Shown here: one piece after another, positions 8,798 to 17,225 of the stretch
How the letters are laid out: each line of letters starts with the position of its first letter
How positions within the stretch are numbered: the stretch's first letter is position 1
From: Psychrobacter sp. TAE2020
GTDB taxonomy: Bacteria > Pseudomonadota > Gammaproteobacteria > Pseudomonadales > Moraxellaceae
Direction: 5' to 3'
DNA: 64,000 nucleotides
Assembly (NCBI RefSeq): GCF_018919485.1
Contig: NZ_JAHLMU010000001.1
Coordinates: 2,880,933-2,944,932, forward strand
Program-made: the position numbers and the translations under genes
The notes under the pieces: generated by a model
Told to the model about the DNA's origin: nothing
The model's database searches: none
Seen by the model: the letters and a program-made list of their open reading frames with translations, nothing else

Positions 8798-10903
8798 ATG
8801 AGTGCAGTATTATTCTCCAGTCGTTTAAGCGTATTATCTATAGGTATAGCAGCAGTATTAGGGTCACAAATGGCGAATGCTGCTGATGTAGATAGCGTAC
8901 CTAGCACTAATTTACAGACTATTACCGTAACCGCTAACAGCTCTATAAATAAAAAAGTACAACAGGACTCGGTATATACAGATGACTATACCCCAGCGCA
9001 GCAAGCCAATCATTTAAGCGACTTTTTGAATGTAGTGCCAGGGGTCACAGTAGGAGGCACTTCAGCGGTCAATCAGCGCATACGTATACGTGGACTTGAT
9101 GATACTAGTCTTAAAGTAACTATCGATGGTGCCCGTCAAGAAGGTACGTTGTTTTATCATATGGGTGACGTCACTATTGACCCTGATTTATTGAAACAGG
9201 CAGAAGTCTCAGTCGGTAATAACTCAGTCACCCTTGGCAACGATGCTTTAGGTGGCGCGGTTGCTTTTAAAACTGTCGATGCCGCAGATTTGCTACGACC
9301 TGGTCAGAAAGTCGGTGCTAAATTGAATATCGGCTATGCCAGTAATAATGATGAGCTACTCACTTCGGCGACTGTCTATGGCGCACCAACAGACAATATT
9401 GACTTGCTAGCCTATTATGGCAAGCGTGATGCGAATGCAGGTGAAGATGGCGAGGGTCGTAAGATTCAGACTGAAGAGAGTAAGGGTGAAAACATCTTAC
9501 TAAAAGCGGGTGCTTATATTGCAGAAGATCATCATGTTGGTGCCAGCCTTAGCAGTACTGAAAACAGCGGTAGGTTCCCTCTACGTCCTGATTTTCCAGC
9601 CAGTCCAGGACCTAATAGCTGGAACCCCGTCATCCCACAAAAAGTCAAACGCGATACTTATGCGTTAGACTATAGCTATAATCCAGTAAACAAATTGATC
9701 GATGTTGATACTAATGTTTATCAAACAAAAACCCGAATCTTACGTGATTCTGATTATGTTAAGAATCCTGGATATGAGTTTGATGCGCAAGTTAAAACTA
9801 CTGGTGTTAAGATCCAAAACACTAGCGTTATCGACAGCACAGTTGGCAGCCATAAACTAATTGCCGGTGTTGAGCATTATAAAAAGGAGTCTGATTATAA
9901 TGGCGTTGAGCGCGGCACTACTAACCCTGTTAGTGGTACTGACGAGGCAACAAATACCTCACTATACTTAGAAGATCAATGGCAAATGGGTAAGTTAACC
10001 TTAACTCCTGGCTTACGTTATGATCGTTATCAGTCTCCTGAATTTGTGTCTGCGGGCAAAACTTATAATAATGTAGTCGGGGCGTTGGCTGCTAGCTATG
10101 AGATTGCACCTAGTACGCAGATATTTGCGAGCTATACACAGCTATTTAACGGTCCAGACTTAAGCCAAGCTGTTTTTAACGCTGATGGCACGGGTACTTT
10201 TGTTAATAGTGACTTAAAAGCAGAAGAAGGTGATAACGCTGAAGTAGGCATTACTACCACTTTACGTGGTCTGACTATAGCTGATGATTCGCTACAGTTA
10301 ACGGGTAAATATTTTGAGACTAATATTGAAAACTATCTTGAATTCGTTCGATCAGGAGGTAGTCACCCTGGGTTAGACTGTACTACTGGGCAACTTAATG
10401 GCAAATGCCAAGGCATGACTAATAAAGACGAAGATTATAAGATTAAAGGGGTCGAGCTTTCAGCAGATTATAAGGTTGATAGCTTCAGTATGGGTCTAAG
10501 CTATGCTCATGCCCGCAGTAAAGGTGAAGAGAGCGGTTATAGTATCTCTTCAGTGACTGGTAGTAGCTCTGATTCCGGCGATAAGTATATGGTTAACTTG
10601 GCTTATGCACCAACCGATACTACGGAGCTTGGCTGGCGCAGTACTTATGTAGCAGACTTAACCCCTAACACTGAAAAGGCAGAGCTTAAAAAGCCTAACT
10701 ATGATGTGCATGATATCTTTATGAGCTATATGCCAACACAAGTTGAAGGTCTAAAAGCCACGCTTGGGGTCTATAATATCTTTGATAAAACTTATGCTAG
10801 TCATGCGTCACGTATCATTGAGCCACGTCCTGAAGATGGCTACTTGCGTACTGACTTTGAGCCAGGCCGTAACATTAAAGCCTCTTTGAGCTATCAGTTC
10901 TAA
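8798..10903 (+). CDS. TonB-dependent outer-membrane receptor (iron/siderophore or haem)
   Basis: This 701-residue protein has a signal peptide ending at MANAA, a TonB box (LQTITVTA), and a plug domain (about residues 55-165) with LNVVPGVTVGG, IRIRGLDDTSLKVTIDGARQ and LGNDALGGAVAF. A 22-strand barrel follows, with YLEDQWQMGKLTLTPGLRYD and the terminal aromatic residue in SLSYQF. A cysteine pair (CTTGQLNGKC) is in a likely external loop. The ATG at 8798 starts a normal signal peptide; a TTG at 8783 is also in frame. A Fur-like site is upstream and an iron ABC importer and TonB system follow, so the ligand is probably an iron chelate. Haem cannot be excluded. Confidence 0.88.
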   Translation: MSAVLFSSRLSVLSIGIAAVLGSQMANAADVDSVPSTNLQTITVTANSSINKKVQQDSVYTDDYTPAQQANHLSDFLNVVPGVTVGGTSAVNQRIRIRGLDDTSLKVTIDGARQEGTLFYHMGDVTIDPDLLKQAEVSVGNNSVTLGNDALGGAVAFKTVDAADLLRPGQKVGAKLNIGYASNNDELLTSATVYGAPTDNIDLLAYYGKRDANAGEDGEGRKIQTEESKGENILLKAGAYIAEDHHVGASLSSTENSGRFPLRPDFPASPGPNSWNPVIPQKVKRDTYALDYSYNPVNKLIDVDTNVYQTKTRILRDSDYVKNPGYEFDAQVKTTGVKIQNTSVIDSTVGSHKLIAGVEHYKKESDYNGVERGTTNPVSGTDEATNTSLYLEDQWQMGKLTLTPGLRYDRYQSPEFVSAGKTYNNVVGALAASYEIAPSTQIFASYTQLFNGPDLSQAVFNADGTGTFVNSDLKAEEGDNAEVGITTTLRGLTIADDSLQLTGKYFETNIENYLEFVRSGGSHPGLDCTTGQLNGKCQGMTNKDEDYKIKGVELSADYKVDSFSMGLSYAHARSKGEESGYSISSVTGSSSDSGDKYMVNLAYAPTDTTELGWRSTYVADLTPNTEKAELKKPNYDVHDIFMSYMPTQVEGLKATLGVYNIFDKTYASHASRIIEPRPEDGYLRTDFEPGRNIKASLSYQF

Positions 10904-10930
10904 TTTAACTTATCTTACTGCTATTAATAG

Positions 10931-10962
10931 AGTCAGCTGTCTTTACCGATGGCTGACTTTTT
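10931..10962 (+). terminator. Terminator after TonB receptor gene
   Basis: AGTCAGC pairs with GCTGACT and is followed by TTTTT, 28 bases past the receptor stop codon. The PepSY gene 70 bases on may therefore have reduced or separate expression. Confidence 0.7.
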
Positions 10963-11032
10963 AGTGGTTGCTGATATGGTAAAAACACTAAATCCATCAA
11001 TTAAATAAACCACTAATAAAGAGTTAGCACCA

Positions 11033-12427
11033 ATGATGGTATTTAACCCTCGCCAAACTTGCTTATGGATTCATCGTTACAGCGGACTGGTAATAGCAGT
11101 ATTTCTAATTATCACTAGTATTACAGGAGCGCTATTAGCATTTTATAATGAGCTGGATGATGTTTTTAACCATAAGCTGGCTTATAGCGAAGTGCAAAAT
11201 GAAGCACAACTGCCTATTAGTGTTCTGCATGATAAGGTCATAACTAGTTATCCACAGTATAGTTTTTCGAGTATGCCAACATCGCTAGAGCTTAATAAGT
11301 CAGCGGTCTTTGTAGTAGATAAAGTCAGCGACGAGACAGCGGGTAACCAAGTAAAAGCGCCTTTTCAACAAGTCTATGTTAATACTTATACTAAACAGAT
11401 TATTGGTACTCGTGATAGAGAGCAATGGGCTTGGCGCAATACTATGTATAAAGTGTTTTATCTGCACCGTGAGCTGTTGCTTGGGGATATTGGCAAACTG
11501 ATTTTGGGTATCGTAGGTGTAGTATGGACGCTCAATTGCCTTATTGGCTTGTATTTAACTTTGCCGCGAAAAATCAAAAACCAACAGCCTAAGCACGCTA
11601 AAGTTCAACAATTAGGTCGCAAAAAACGGGCTTCTTTTATTAAGCGTTGGCTACCTGCTTGGAAGATCCGTACTCAGACCAATACCTTTAAGTTAAACTA
11701 TGATTTACATCAGGCATTTGGATTATGGTTGTGGGGGCTATTGTTAGTCATCGCTTGGTCGAGTGTCAGTTTTAACCTACCGCTCGTCTATGAGCCTGTG
11801 ATGAAAGCGGTTACTGGATATGAGACCTCACAGCAGCAAACAGCCAAGCAACAGAAAGCACAGCAAAAATCTGAGCAGATTAAAGGTAATGAACTACTAA
11901 GTACGGATAGCAAAAACACAGATACGAAGACTATAAAGGCGCTAGTAGGTACTGCGGTTTTGAATGATAAGCAGGACTCAAGCTATGCGGTGACTAAAGT
12001 CAACAGTATTGCTACTTTGACTAAGATGGCTAAGCAAACGGCTGCAGACAATGGTGTTGAGGTTCAGCAACTATTGGGTATGCGCTGGGTAGCTGAGGAC
12101 AATCAATGGCAGCTGCGCTTTAAGACGGACAAAGATGTGGGCAGCCACAGCGGCGCTTCATCCTTAACTGTAGATGCCAAAACTGGGGCTATCGTTAGAG
12201 TGAACTTTGGTTATCAGGCATTATTAGGCAATAAGGTCGATCATTGGTTATCGGCCTTACATATGGCAGAGATTGGTCAAGCATTCTGGCATGTATTATA
12301 CCAACTGTTACTAGTGATAGTAGGCTTAGCAGTGACGTTGCTTTGTATAACCGGCACTTATCTGTGGTTAAAAGGTCGTCAGCGCCTACAAAAAAGAACA
12401 GCAAAAATAAGGTGTGTTGAACAGTAA
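11033..12427 (+). CDS. PepSY-associated transmembrane protein (putative siderophore reductase)
   Basis: This 464-residue inner-membrane protein has four main helices, near residues 12-38, 150-175, 225-250 and 420-445. Histidines sit beside them in WIHRYSGL, FYLHREL, DLHQAFGLW and HWLSALHMAEIG. This is the pattern of PepSY_TM proteins such as FoxB/PiuB, which are thought to reduce or process ferric siderophores. The middle periplasmic section contains a Gln/Lys-rich stretch (about residues 262-285). It follows the receptor gene on the same strand and ends 8 bases from the convergent ATPase gene. The function in iron release is inferred from family and context. Confidence 0.82.
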   Translation: MMVFNPRQTCLWIHRYSGLVIAVFLIITSITGALLAFYNELDDVFNHKLAYSEVQNEAQLPISVLHDKVITSYPQYSFSSMPTSLELNKSAVFVVDKVSDETAGNQVKAPFQQVYVNTYTKQIIGTRDREQWAWRNTMYKVFYLHRELLLGDIGKLILGIVGVVWTLNCLIGLYLTLPRKIKNQQPKHAKVQQLGRKKRASFIKRWLPAWKIRTQTNTFKLNYDLHQAFGLWLWGLLLVIAWSSVSFNLPLVYEPVMKAVTGYETSQQQTAKQQKAQQKSEQIKGNELLSTDSKNTDTKTIKALVGTAVLNDKQDSSYAVTKVNSIATLTKMAKQTAADNGVEVQQLLGMRWVAEDNQWQLRFKTDKDVGSHSGASSLTVDAKTGAIVRVNFGYQALLGNKVDHWLSALHMAEIGQAFWHVLYQLLLVIVGLAVTLLCITGTYLWLKGRQRLQKRTAKIRCVEQ

Positions 12428-12435
12428 ACCACAAA

Positions 12436-13206
12436 CTAAGCTGCATCGACAATCACTGGACGACCTTGATGATTAAGCACTGTAACATCGACATTATATA
12501 GCTGTTTCATTGTTGCTTGAGTAATGACCTCTATAGGACTACCAACCGCCATGACTTGCCCCTCTTTCATCGTCACTACCGTGTCAGCGAATTGCGCCGC
12601 TTGATTGATATCATGCAGGACGATAACCACAGTTTTTTGCTGGCTATGACTCAACTCACGTAGCTCGCGCATTAGGCGGCCAGCATGGTACATATCCAGA
12701 TTGTTGAGGGGCTCATCGAGCAGTAGATAAGGAGTATCTTGACAGACAATCATCGCAATCAGTACTCGTTGCCGCTGTCCCCCTGATAGGGTGGACAAAA
12801 ATCTACCGGCTAACGGCTCAAGCTCGAAGCGTTCGATAATCTCATCGACTTTTTGCTGATCATCTGCTGTTGGTCGGCCTTGATGATAAGGGTAACGACC
12901 GAACATTAACAGTTCATGCACCCGCAGCCGCCCTTGAACTTGATTGTCTTGACCAAGCATCGCTACCGTAGTGGCTAATTTACGGGCATCACAGCTGACG
13001 ATATCCCGTATTTCGTCAGACATCGCAAAGCTTACTAGTCCAGACTGTAAAGGTTGTAAGCGTGCCATCACCGAAAATAGCGTCGATTTACCTGCGCCAT
13101 TAGGACCAATCAAAGCAATAACCTGTGAGGGTGGCAGTGCTAAGCTTATATCATGTAAGATTTGCTGCTTACCAATGTGATGCGATACGTCGGTTATATT
13201 AATCAT
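12436..13206 (-). CDS. Iron-siderophore ABC transporter ATPase (FecE/CeuD type)
   Basis: This 256-residue nucleotide-binding subunit powers iron-chelate import. Walker A is LIGPNGAGKST, the Q-loop region is VAMLGQDN, the ABC signature is LSGGQRQR, Walker B is YLLLDEPLNNLD, and the switch histidine is in VIVLHDINQA. An upstream in-frame extension to 13284 lacks family similarity; the ATG at 13206 with AAGAG upstream gives the usual length. It is the last gene of a leftward run of binding protein, permease, permease and ATPase, and resembles the FatE/CeuD/YclP group. Confidence 0.92.
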   Translation of the reverse strand: MINITDVSHHIGKQQILHDISLALPPSQVIALIGPNGAGKSTLFSVMARLQPLQSGLVSFAMSDEIRDIVSCDARKLATTVAMLGQDNQVQGRLRVHELLMFGRYPYHQGRPTADDQQKVDEIIERFELEPLAGRFLSTLSGGQRQRVLIAMIVCQDTPYLLLDEPLNNLDMYHAGRLMRELRELSHSQQKTVVIVLHDINQAAQFADTVVTMKEGQVMAVGSPIEVITQATMKQLYNVDVTVLNHQGRPVIVDAA

Positions 13207-13315
13207 AATAGCTCTTGCTGAAAGATAAGTTTTAGAAGTTTTAAATAGTATTAATAACACTGCTAACGATGCTGACAACCACAAAAATATTAGCTTAGTT
13301 TTAAGAGGACGCTAA

Positions 13316-14365
13316 TTAGCGACGATGATTGATGAATATTAATAATAAAAATACTACGCCACCAGCCAATTCAATGACTACCGATAGTACCCCAGCCATA
13401 CCGAGCAGTTGCTCAAAGATAGTTTGACCAAGCACTAAGCAAATCATAGCGACTAAACTAACCAATATCAGGCGCTGACTATGAGACATATTGCTGGCGA
13501 TTCTATTGGTCAAAGCACAAACTAACAATCCAAAAAAGGTCACCGGACCAACCAATGCGGTAGCAGTTGCTACTAGTATTGAGATGACAGTCAATAGCCT
13601 AAAGGCTAAGCGCTGATAATTGATACCCAAGTTGATAGCTTGCGGCTTACCTAACATCAGGACGTCGCACTGATAACGCCAGCGCCAAATCGCTATTCCA
13701 GTAAGCGCACAAATGAGGATGCTAATAGTTAATAATTGCGGGTTGACAGTATTAAACTGTGCATAACTGGCTGATTGTACTACCACAAAATCATCGGGAT
13801 TAATCAATCGCGCTATCAATGAGGATAAGCTGCGAAATAATATCCCAAAAATAACCCCTACTAAGATTAAGCGGGTTAAATCCTGATTAGTATTAGAGAA
13901 TAGCAAGCGGAATAGTAATAACGAAGCACCAAACATCAGGCCAATCTCAAGGCCGAACTTTGCGACTGGATTAAGACTAGTAAAGCTGATCGCTCCTAAG
14001 AAAAACACTAGTAAGCTCTGTAGTAATACATATAGCGAGTCAAAACCTAATAATGACGGTGTCAAAATAGGATTATGAGTCAAGGTCTGGAAAAGTAAGG
14101 TAGAAACGCCAATAGCGTAACCGACGACCATCAACGCCAGCAGTTTTTTGCTACGTAGGGGTAAGGCAAAGTCCCAATGGCCATGCACATTCACGGTTAA
14201 GAATAATAGTGCTGAAATCACTAACACTACAGTCGCTAGCAGACAAGGATGTGCCGTTAGCCTCTGCCATAGAAGGGAGAGTTGGTCAGAAAAAATAGTA
14301 TTGGTATTAGCAGCATCGGCATCACTGTCGGTATCTATATCGCTAGCATTAGAAGGAGAAGGCAT
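13316..14365 (-). CDS. Iron-siderophore ABC transporter permease (FecCD family, second)
   Basis: This 349-residue polytopic membrane protein belongs to the FecCD permeases. Diagnostic segments are GVSTLLFQTLTHNPILTPSL (the NPL-type coupling region), LGFDSLYVLLQSLLVFFLG, and GPVTFFGLLVCALTNRIASN near the C terminus. An Asp/Asn/Ser-rich cytoplasmic N terminus of about 30 residues precedes helix 1. It resembles CeuC/FatC/YclO more than FecC. It is separated from the upstream permease gene by 179 bases containing a hairpin (14399-14439), an unusually wide gap for this kind of operon. Confidence 0.9.
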   Translation of the reverse strand: MPSPSNASDIDTDSDADAANTNTIFSDQLSLLWQRLTAHPCLLATVVLVISALLFLTVNVHGHWDFALPLRSKKLLALMVVGYAIGVSTLLFQTLTHNPILTPSLLGFDSLYVLLQSLLVFFLGAISFTSLNPVAKFGLEIGLMFGASLLLFRLLFSNTNQDLTRLILVGVIFGILFRSLSSLIARLINPDDFVVVQSASYAQFNTVNPQLLTISILICALTGIAIWRWRYQCDVLMLGKPQAINLGINYQRLAFRLLTVISILVATATALVGPVTFFGLLVCALTNRIASNMSHSQRLILVSLVAMICLVLGQTIFEQLLGMAGVLSVVIELAGGVVFLLLIFINHRR

Positions 14366-14398
14366 ACGCTAATCTTATAAATGAGGATGGTAAATATA

Positions 14399-14439
14399 GT
14401 CAGTATAGCTGGCATAAATCTCGACGCCTTTATACTGAC
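14399..14439. repeat. Intercistronic hairpin between the two permease genes
   Basis: GTCAGTATA (14399-14407) pairs with TATACTGAC (14431-14439), with an inner GGC/GCC pairing. No T-run follows, so it more likely affects mRNA processing or stability than termination. Confidence 0.55.
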
Positions 14440-14544
14440 CGTTAATACAACAAGCTAAAACAGATCTATTTAGTTATAAAAATGATGAATGTAAGAGTTT
14501 TCTTTAGCATTAGTAGTCTGGGTTTTTAGTTGTCTATAGGCAAG

Positions 14545-15639
14545 CTACGATTCGCTAGGGGCACGCAACAGTAACCATAAAAATACTAAAGTACCTACTA
14601 CTCCAAACACAGTCGCCACTGGTACTTCAAATGGATAGCGGATAGATCGGCCGATGATATCGCAGAGCAATACTGCTGATGCCCCAAGCAAAGCTACGGC
14701 TGGCAAGCTACGGCGTAATTTATCACCCATGATGCGGCTGACGATATTAGGCACCACTAGACCAATAAATGGAATCACCCCAACGGTGACTACTACTACA
14801 GCGCTCATCATCGCTACCATAGCCACACCGATCCAAGTCACTTGGCGCTTACTGATCCCCAAGTTCAAGGCGATATTATCACCTAGGCCTACGATAGTGA
14901 GCTTATCGGCAATGATATAAGCAATGACACATAGACCACCCGTCAGCCATAACAGCTCGTAACGACCAGCTAGCACACTAGAAAAATCACCAAATTGCCA
15001 AACGCTGAGCATCTGCAAAGTCTCAGTCTGATAGGCAATAAAAGTGGTGGCTGCATCGATGATACCGCCAAATACAATACCAATAAGGGGAATCATCAAA
15101 AAATCAGTAGGGGGAATGCGTTGAATCAGCAGCATAAATATCATCATGCCAATGACCGCAGCGATGGTCGCTACACTCATCTTGACAATAAGGGCGCTGG
15201 CGGGAAACAGTAAACTGACTATTAATAGTCCGAGGGCAGCGCTTTGAGTGGCGCCCACCATAGAAGGCTCGACAAAACGGTTTTTTAGTACCACTTGAAT
15301 AATCATACCAGCCACGGCCATTGCTATACCGGTTAGGATAATAGCGATAGTACGTGGCAGACGGCTAACGAGCATCAGGGAGCTGTCCGCATTAGCATTA
15401 TGATTGATTAGGCTTTTTAGTATGCCTGACCACGAAAAGTCTGCGACACCGATAGACAGACTCAGTAATATCAATAAGGTCATTATCAAAAAGCTAGCGC
15501 TGTTTATTGCCCAAGGTGGCAAGGCAGCTTTACGTTTTTGACCGTTATTATTATCGTAACCCGAACGCCACGACGAGGTGGCACTCAAGCCAGTAGTATT
15601 GTCAAGCTTACTATTATGACGATTAGAGAATAATGACAT
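14545..15639 (-). CDS. Iron-siderophore ABC transporter permease (FecCD family, first)
   Basis: This 364-residue FecCD-family permease has SRLPRTIAIILTGIAMAVAG, a typical helix 2 entry, followed by NRFVEPSMVGATQSAALGLL, LGDNIALNLGISKRQVTWIG, and VGVIPFIGLVVPNIVSRIMG near the C terminus. A hydrophilic N-terminal tail of about 45 residues precedes helix 1. It pairs with the permease at 13316 to form the membrane channel, resembling CeuB/FatD/YclN. The gene begins 79 bases after the binding-protein stop codon. Confidence 0.91.
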   Translation of the reverse strand: MSLFSNRHNSKLDNTTGLSATSSWRSGYDNNNGQKRKAALPPWAINSASFLIMTLLILLSLSIGVADFSWSGILKSLINHNANADSSLMLVSRLPRTIAIILTGIAMAVAGMIIQVVLKNRFVEPSMVGATQSAALGLLIVSLLFPASALIVKMSVATIAAVIGMMIFMLLIQRIPPTDFLMIPLIGIVFGGIIDAATTFIAYQTETLQMLSVWQFGDFSSVLAGRYELLWLTGGLCVIAYIIADKLTIVGLGDNIALNLGISKRQVTWIGVAMVAMMSAVVVVTVGVIPFIGLVVPNIVSRIMGDKLRRSLPAVALLGASAVLLCDIIGRSIRYPFEVPVATVFGVVGTLVFLWLLLRAPSES

Positions 15640-15718
15640 AGCTATTTATGGCCCACAGCATGGATTTGGATGGCTATTAATTTACGTTGAAAAAGACATT
15701 TTCTCGCGCAACTCATCA

Positions 15719-16771
15719 CTACTTAGCATTAGTAAAAGCCGTTTTAATAGCAGTCAAATCTTGCATCCATTGGTTATAACCACCGAACGCTAAGTAAGAA
15801 TCTGGGCTTAAATAAACCACCTGATTCTTGCTCCATGCTTTTGTTTGAGCCACTAAAGGATTATCTAGTACCGCTTTGGCACCGACGCTATCTTCGCCAA
15901 TAGCGGCGCTACGATCTATTACGAATAACCAGTCAGGATTCACTTTTTGTAAATATTCAAAAGATACTGGCTGGCCATGACGGGCATCGGCTATTTGATT
16001 ATCAGCCATAGGCACGCCAAGGACACTATGAATAAAGCCAAAGCGTGACTTATCGCCGTAAACGGATAGTTTATTACCGTTGACCATGACTACTAAGCCT
16101 GTACCTTTATCTTTGCTTAAGGTTTGTGTTTGCTTGATAAGGCCATCGATATTTTGCTGTAGTTTTAGGGCTTGATCGCTTTTACCAAATAGAGCACCCA
16201 AATCATGTAAGCGTTGTTTGCTTGATTGATAGATGTTGGCAGTATCAATACTCATATCTAAGGTTGGCGCAATACTTGATAGCTCATTATATTTTTCCGC
16301 CATACGCGAGCCAATCAAGATAGCTTGCGGCTGCATGGCATTTAAAGCTTCTAAATCAGGCTCAAATACGGTACCCATCTCTTTAGGATCTGGCTGGACT
16401 TTTGATTGTAGATTATCTAAGTGTAGACCACTCGGCTTACCATCGATTGCTACTTCTAACGCGGCTAAATCTTGCATCAAGGTCATGTCGTAAACCACGA
16501 TAGGCGAAGGGTTAATCGGCAGGCTTACTTTGCCTTTAACGGTATCAACATCGATAGTAGTCACGTCAACCGCATCGTTAGTAGTACTGTTCGAGGTCGC
16601 ATCAGCACTATTATTTTCTTTTTTAGTGTCGTCCTGAGTCGTATCCGCAGATGAGCAGCCTGCTAAACTGATACTAAGCATCAGTGCCGTGGTCATAGCC
16701 GCTAATAGAGGGCGTATAGATAGAAGTTTTTTGGCGGTAGTATTGGCGTTGTAGGCAGTAATAACAGACAT
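15719..16771 (-). CDS. Iron-siderophore substrate-binding lipoprotein (CeuE/FatB type)
   Basis: This protein of about 350 residues delivers an iron chelate to the permeases. It has a lipoprotein signal peptide ending in the lipobox LAGC, then a Thr/Asp/Asn-rich tether and a periplasmic-binding fold: SPIVVYDMTLMQDLAALEVA, MGTVFEPDLEALNAMQPQAI, LIGSRMAEKYNELSSIAPTL and NPDWLFVIDRSAAIG. These match the YclQ/CeuE/FatB group, which binds catecholate or mixed siderophores. I chose the ATG at 16771; a TTG at 16813 would add residues before the signal peptide. A Fur-like site lies 270 bases upstream, and the leader contains a 15-base tandem repeat. Confidence 0.9.
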   Translation of the reverse strand: MSVITAYNANTTAKKLLSIRPLLAAMTTALMLSISLAGCSSADTTQDDTKKENNSADATSNSTTNDAVDVTTIDVDTVKGKVSLPINPSPIVVYDMTLMQDLAALEVAIDGKPSGLHLDNLQSKVQPDPKEMGTVFEPDLEALNAMQPQAILIGSRMAEKYNELSSIAPTLDMSIDTANIYQSSKQRLHDLGALFGKSDQALKLQQNIDGLIKQTQTLSKDKGTGLVVMVNGNKLSVYGDKSRFGFIHSVLGVPMADNQIADARHGQPVSFEYLQKVNPDWLFVIDRSAAIGEDSVGAKAVLDNPLVAQTKAWSKNQVVYLSPDSYLAFGGYNQWMQDLTAIKTAFTNAK

Positions 16772-16889
16772 AAGAAACTCGGTATATCGTGGTTTATGAT
16801 CAGCATCTAACAAGCTACTGGTCAGAATAAAAAGAAAAAAGAGCCTGCTTAGCGCTATAGAGAAGGGCGCTAAAACAATGCTCGATGAT

Positions 16890-16949
16890 ACTAAGGTTAA
16901 TAGTACTAAGGTTAATAATGCTAAAATTAATAGTGTTGAAGTTAATTAT
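16890..16949. repeat. 15-bp degenerate tandem repeat, 4 copies
   Basis: Units ACTAAGGTTAATAGT, ACTAAGGTTAATAAT, GCTAAAATTAATAGT and GTTGAAGTTAATTAT run head to tail in the likely 5' leader of the binding-protein gene. Similar short repeats occur elsewhere in this window. Confidence 0.85.
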
Positions 16950-17040
16950 AGAGTCGGTTTATTTACTATAAAACCTTAGCTAGATAATCACTTATCAAGA
17001 GTTAATGATAAAGCAAATAAGAATATTTATCAACAAAAAC

Positions 17041-17059
17041 GATAATGGTTATTATTAAC
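17041..17059. promoter_or_regulatory. Fur-box-like site (importer operon side)
   Basis: GATAATGGTTATTATTAAC agrees well with the 19-base Fur consensus. It would fit repression of the leftward importer operon. Confidence 0.7.
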
Positions 17060-17155
17060 AGCCTAGTTATGGGTAGTTATAGTCTCTTAAAAGGGTAGTA
17101 GGGTGGTAGATAATGACTGCTAGCGACAATGGTCAATAAACTTATTATATTTATT

Positions 17156-17174
17156 GATAATGGTTATCGTTTGT
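17156..17174. promoter_or_regulatory. Fur-box-like site ahead of tonB
   Basis: The core GATAATGGTTATC is nearly palindromic and lies about 52 bases before the tonB start, a good position for iron repression of tonB-exbBD. Confidence 0.75.
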
Positions 17175-17225
17175 ATTACTATGCTATTTTTAATTCACTG
17201 TAATTTAGTTAATGGTTAAGGTGTT

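Larger units (their letters stand above)
16772..17225. promoter_or_regulatory. Divergent control region of importer operon and tonB
   Basis: This 454-base gap separates the leftward importer operon from tonB. It holds a 15-base tandem repeat (16890-16949) and two Fur-box-like sites (17041, 17156). A 33-codon plus-strand frame (16878-16979) spans the repeat, but lacks a ribosome site and I do not call it a gene. Confidence 0.65.
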
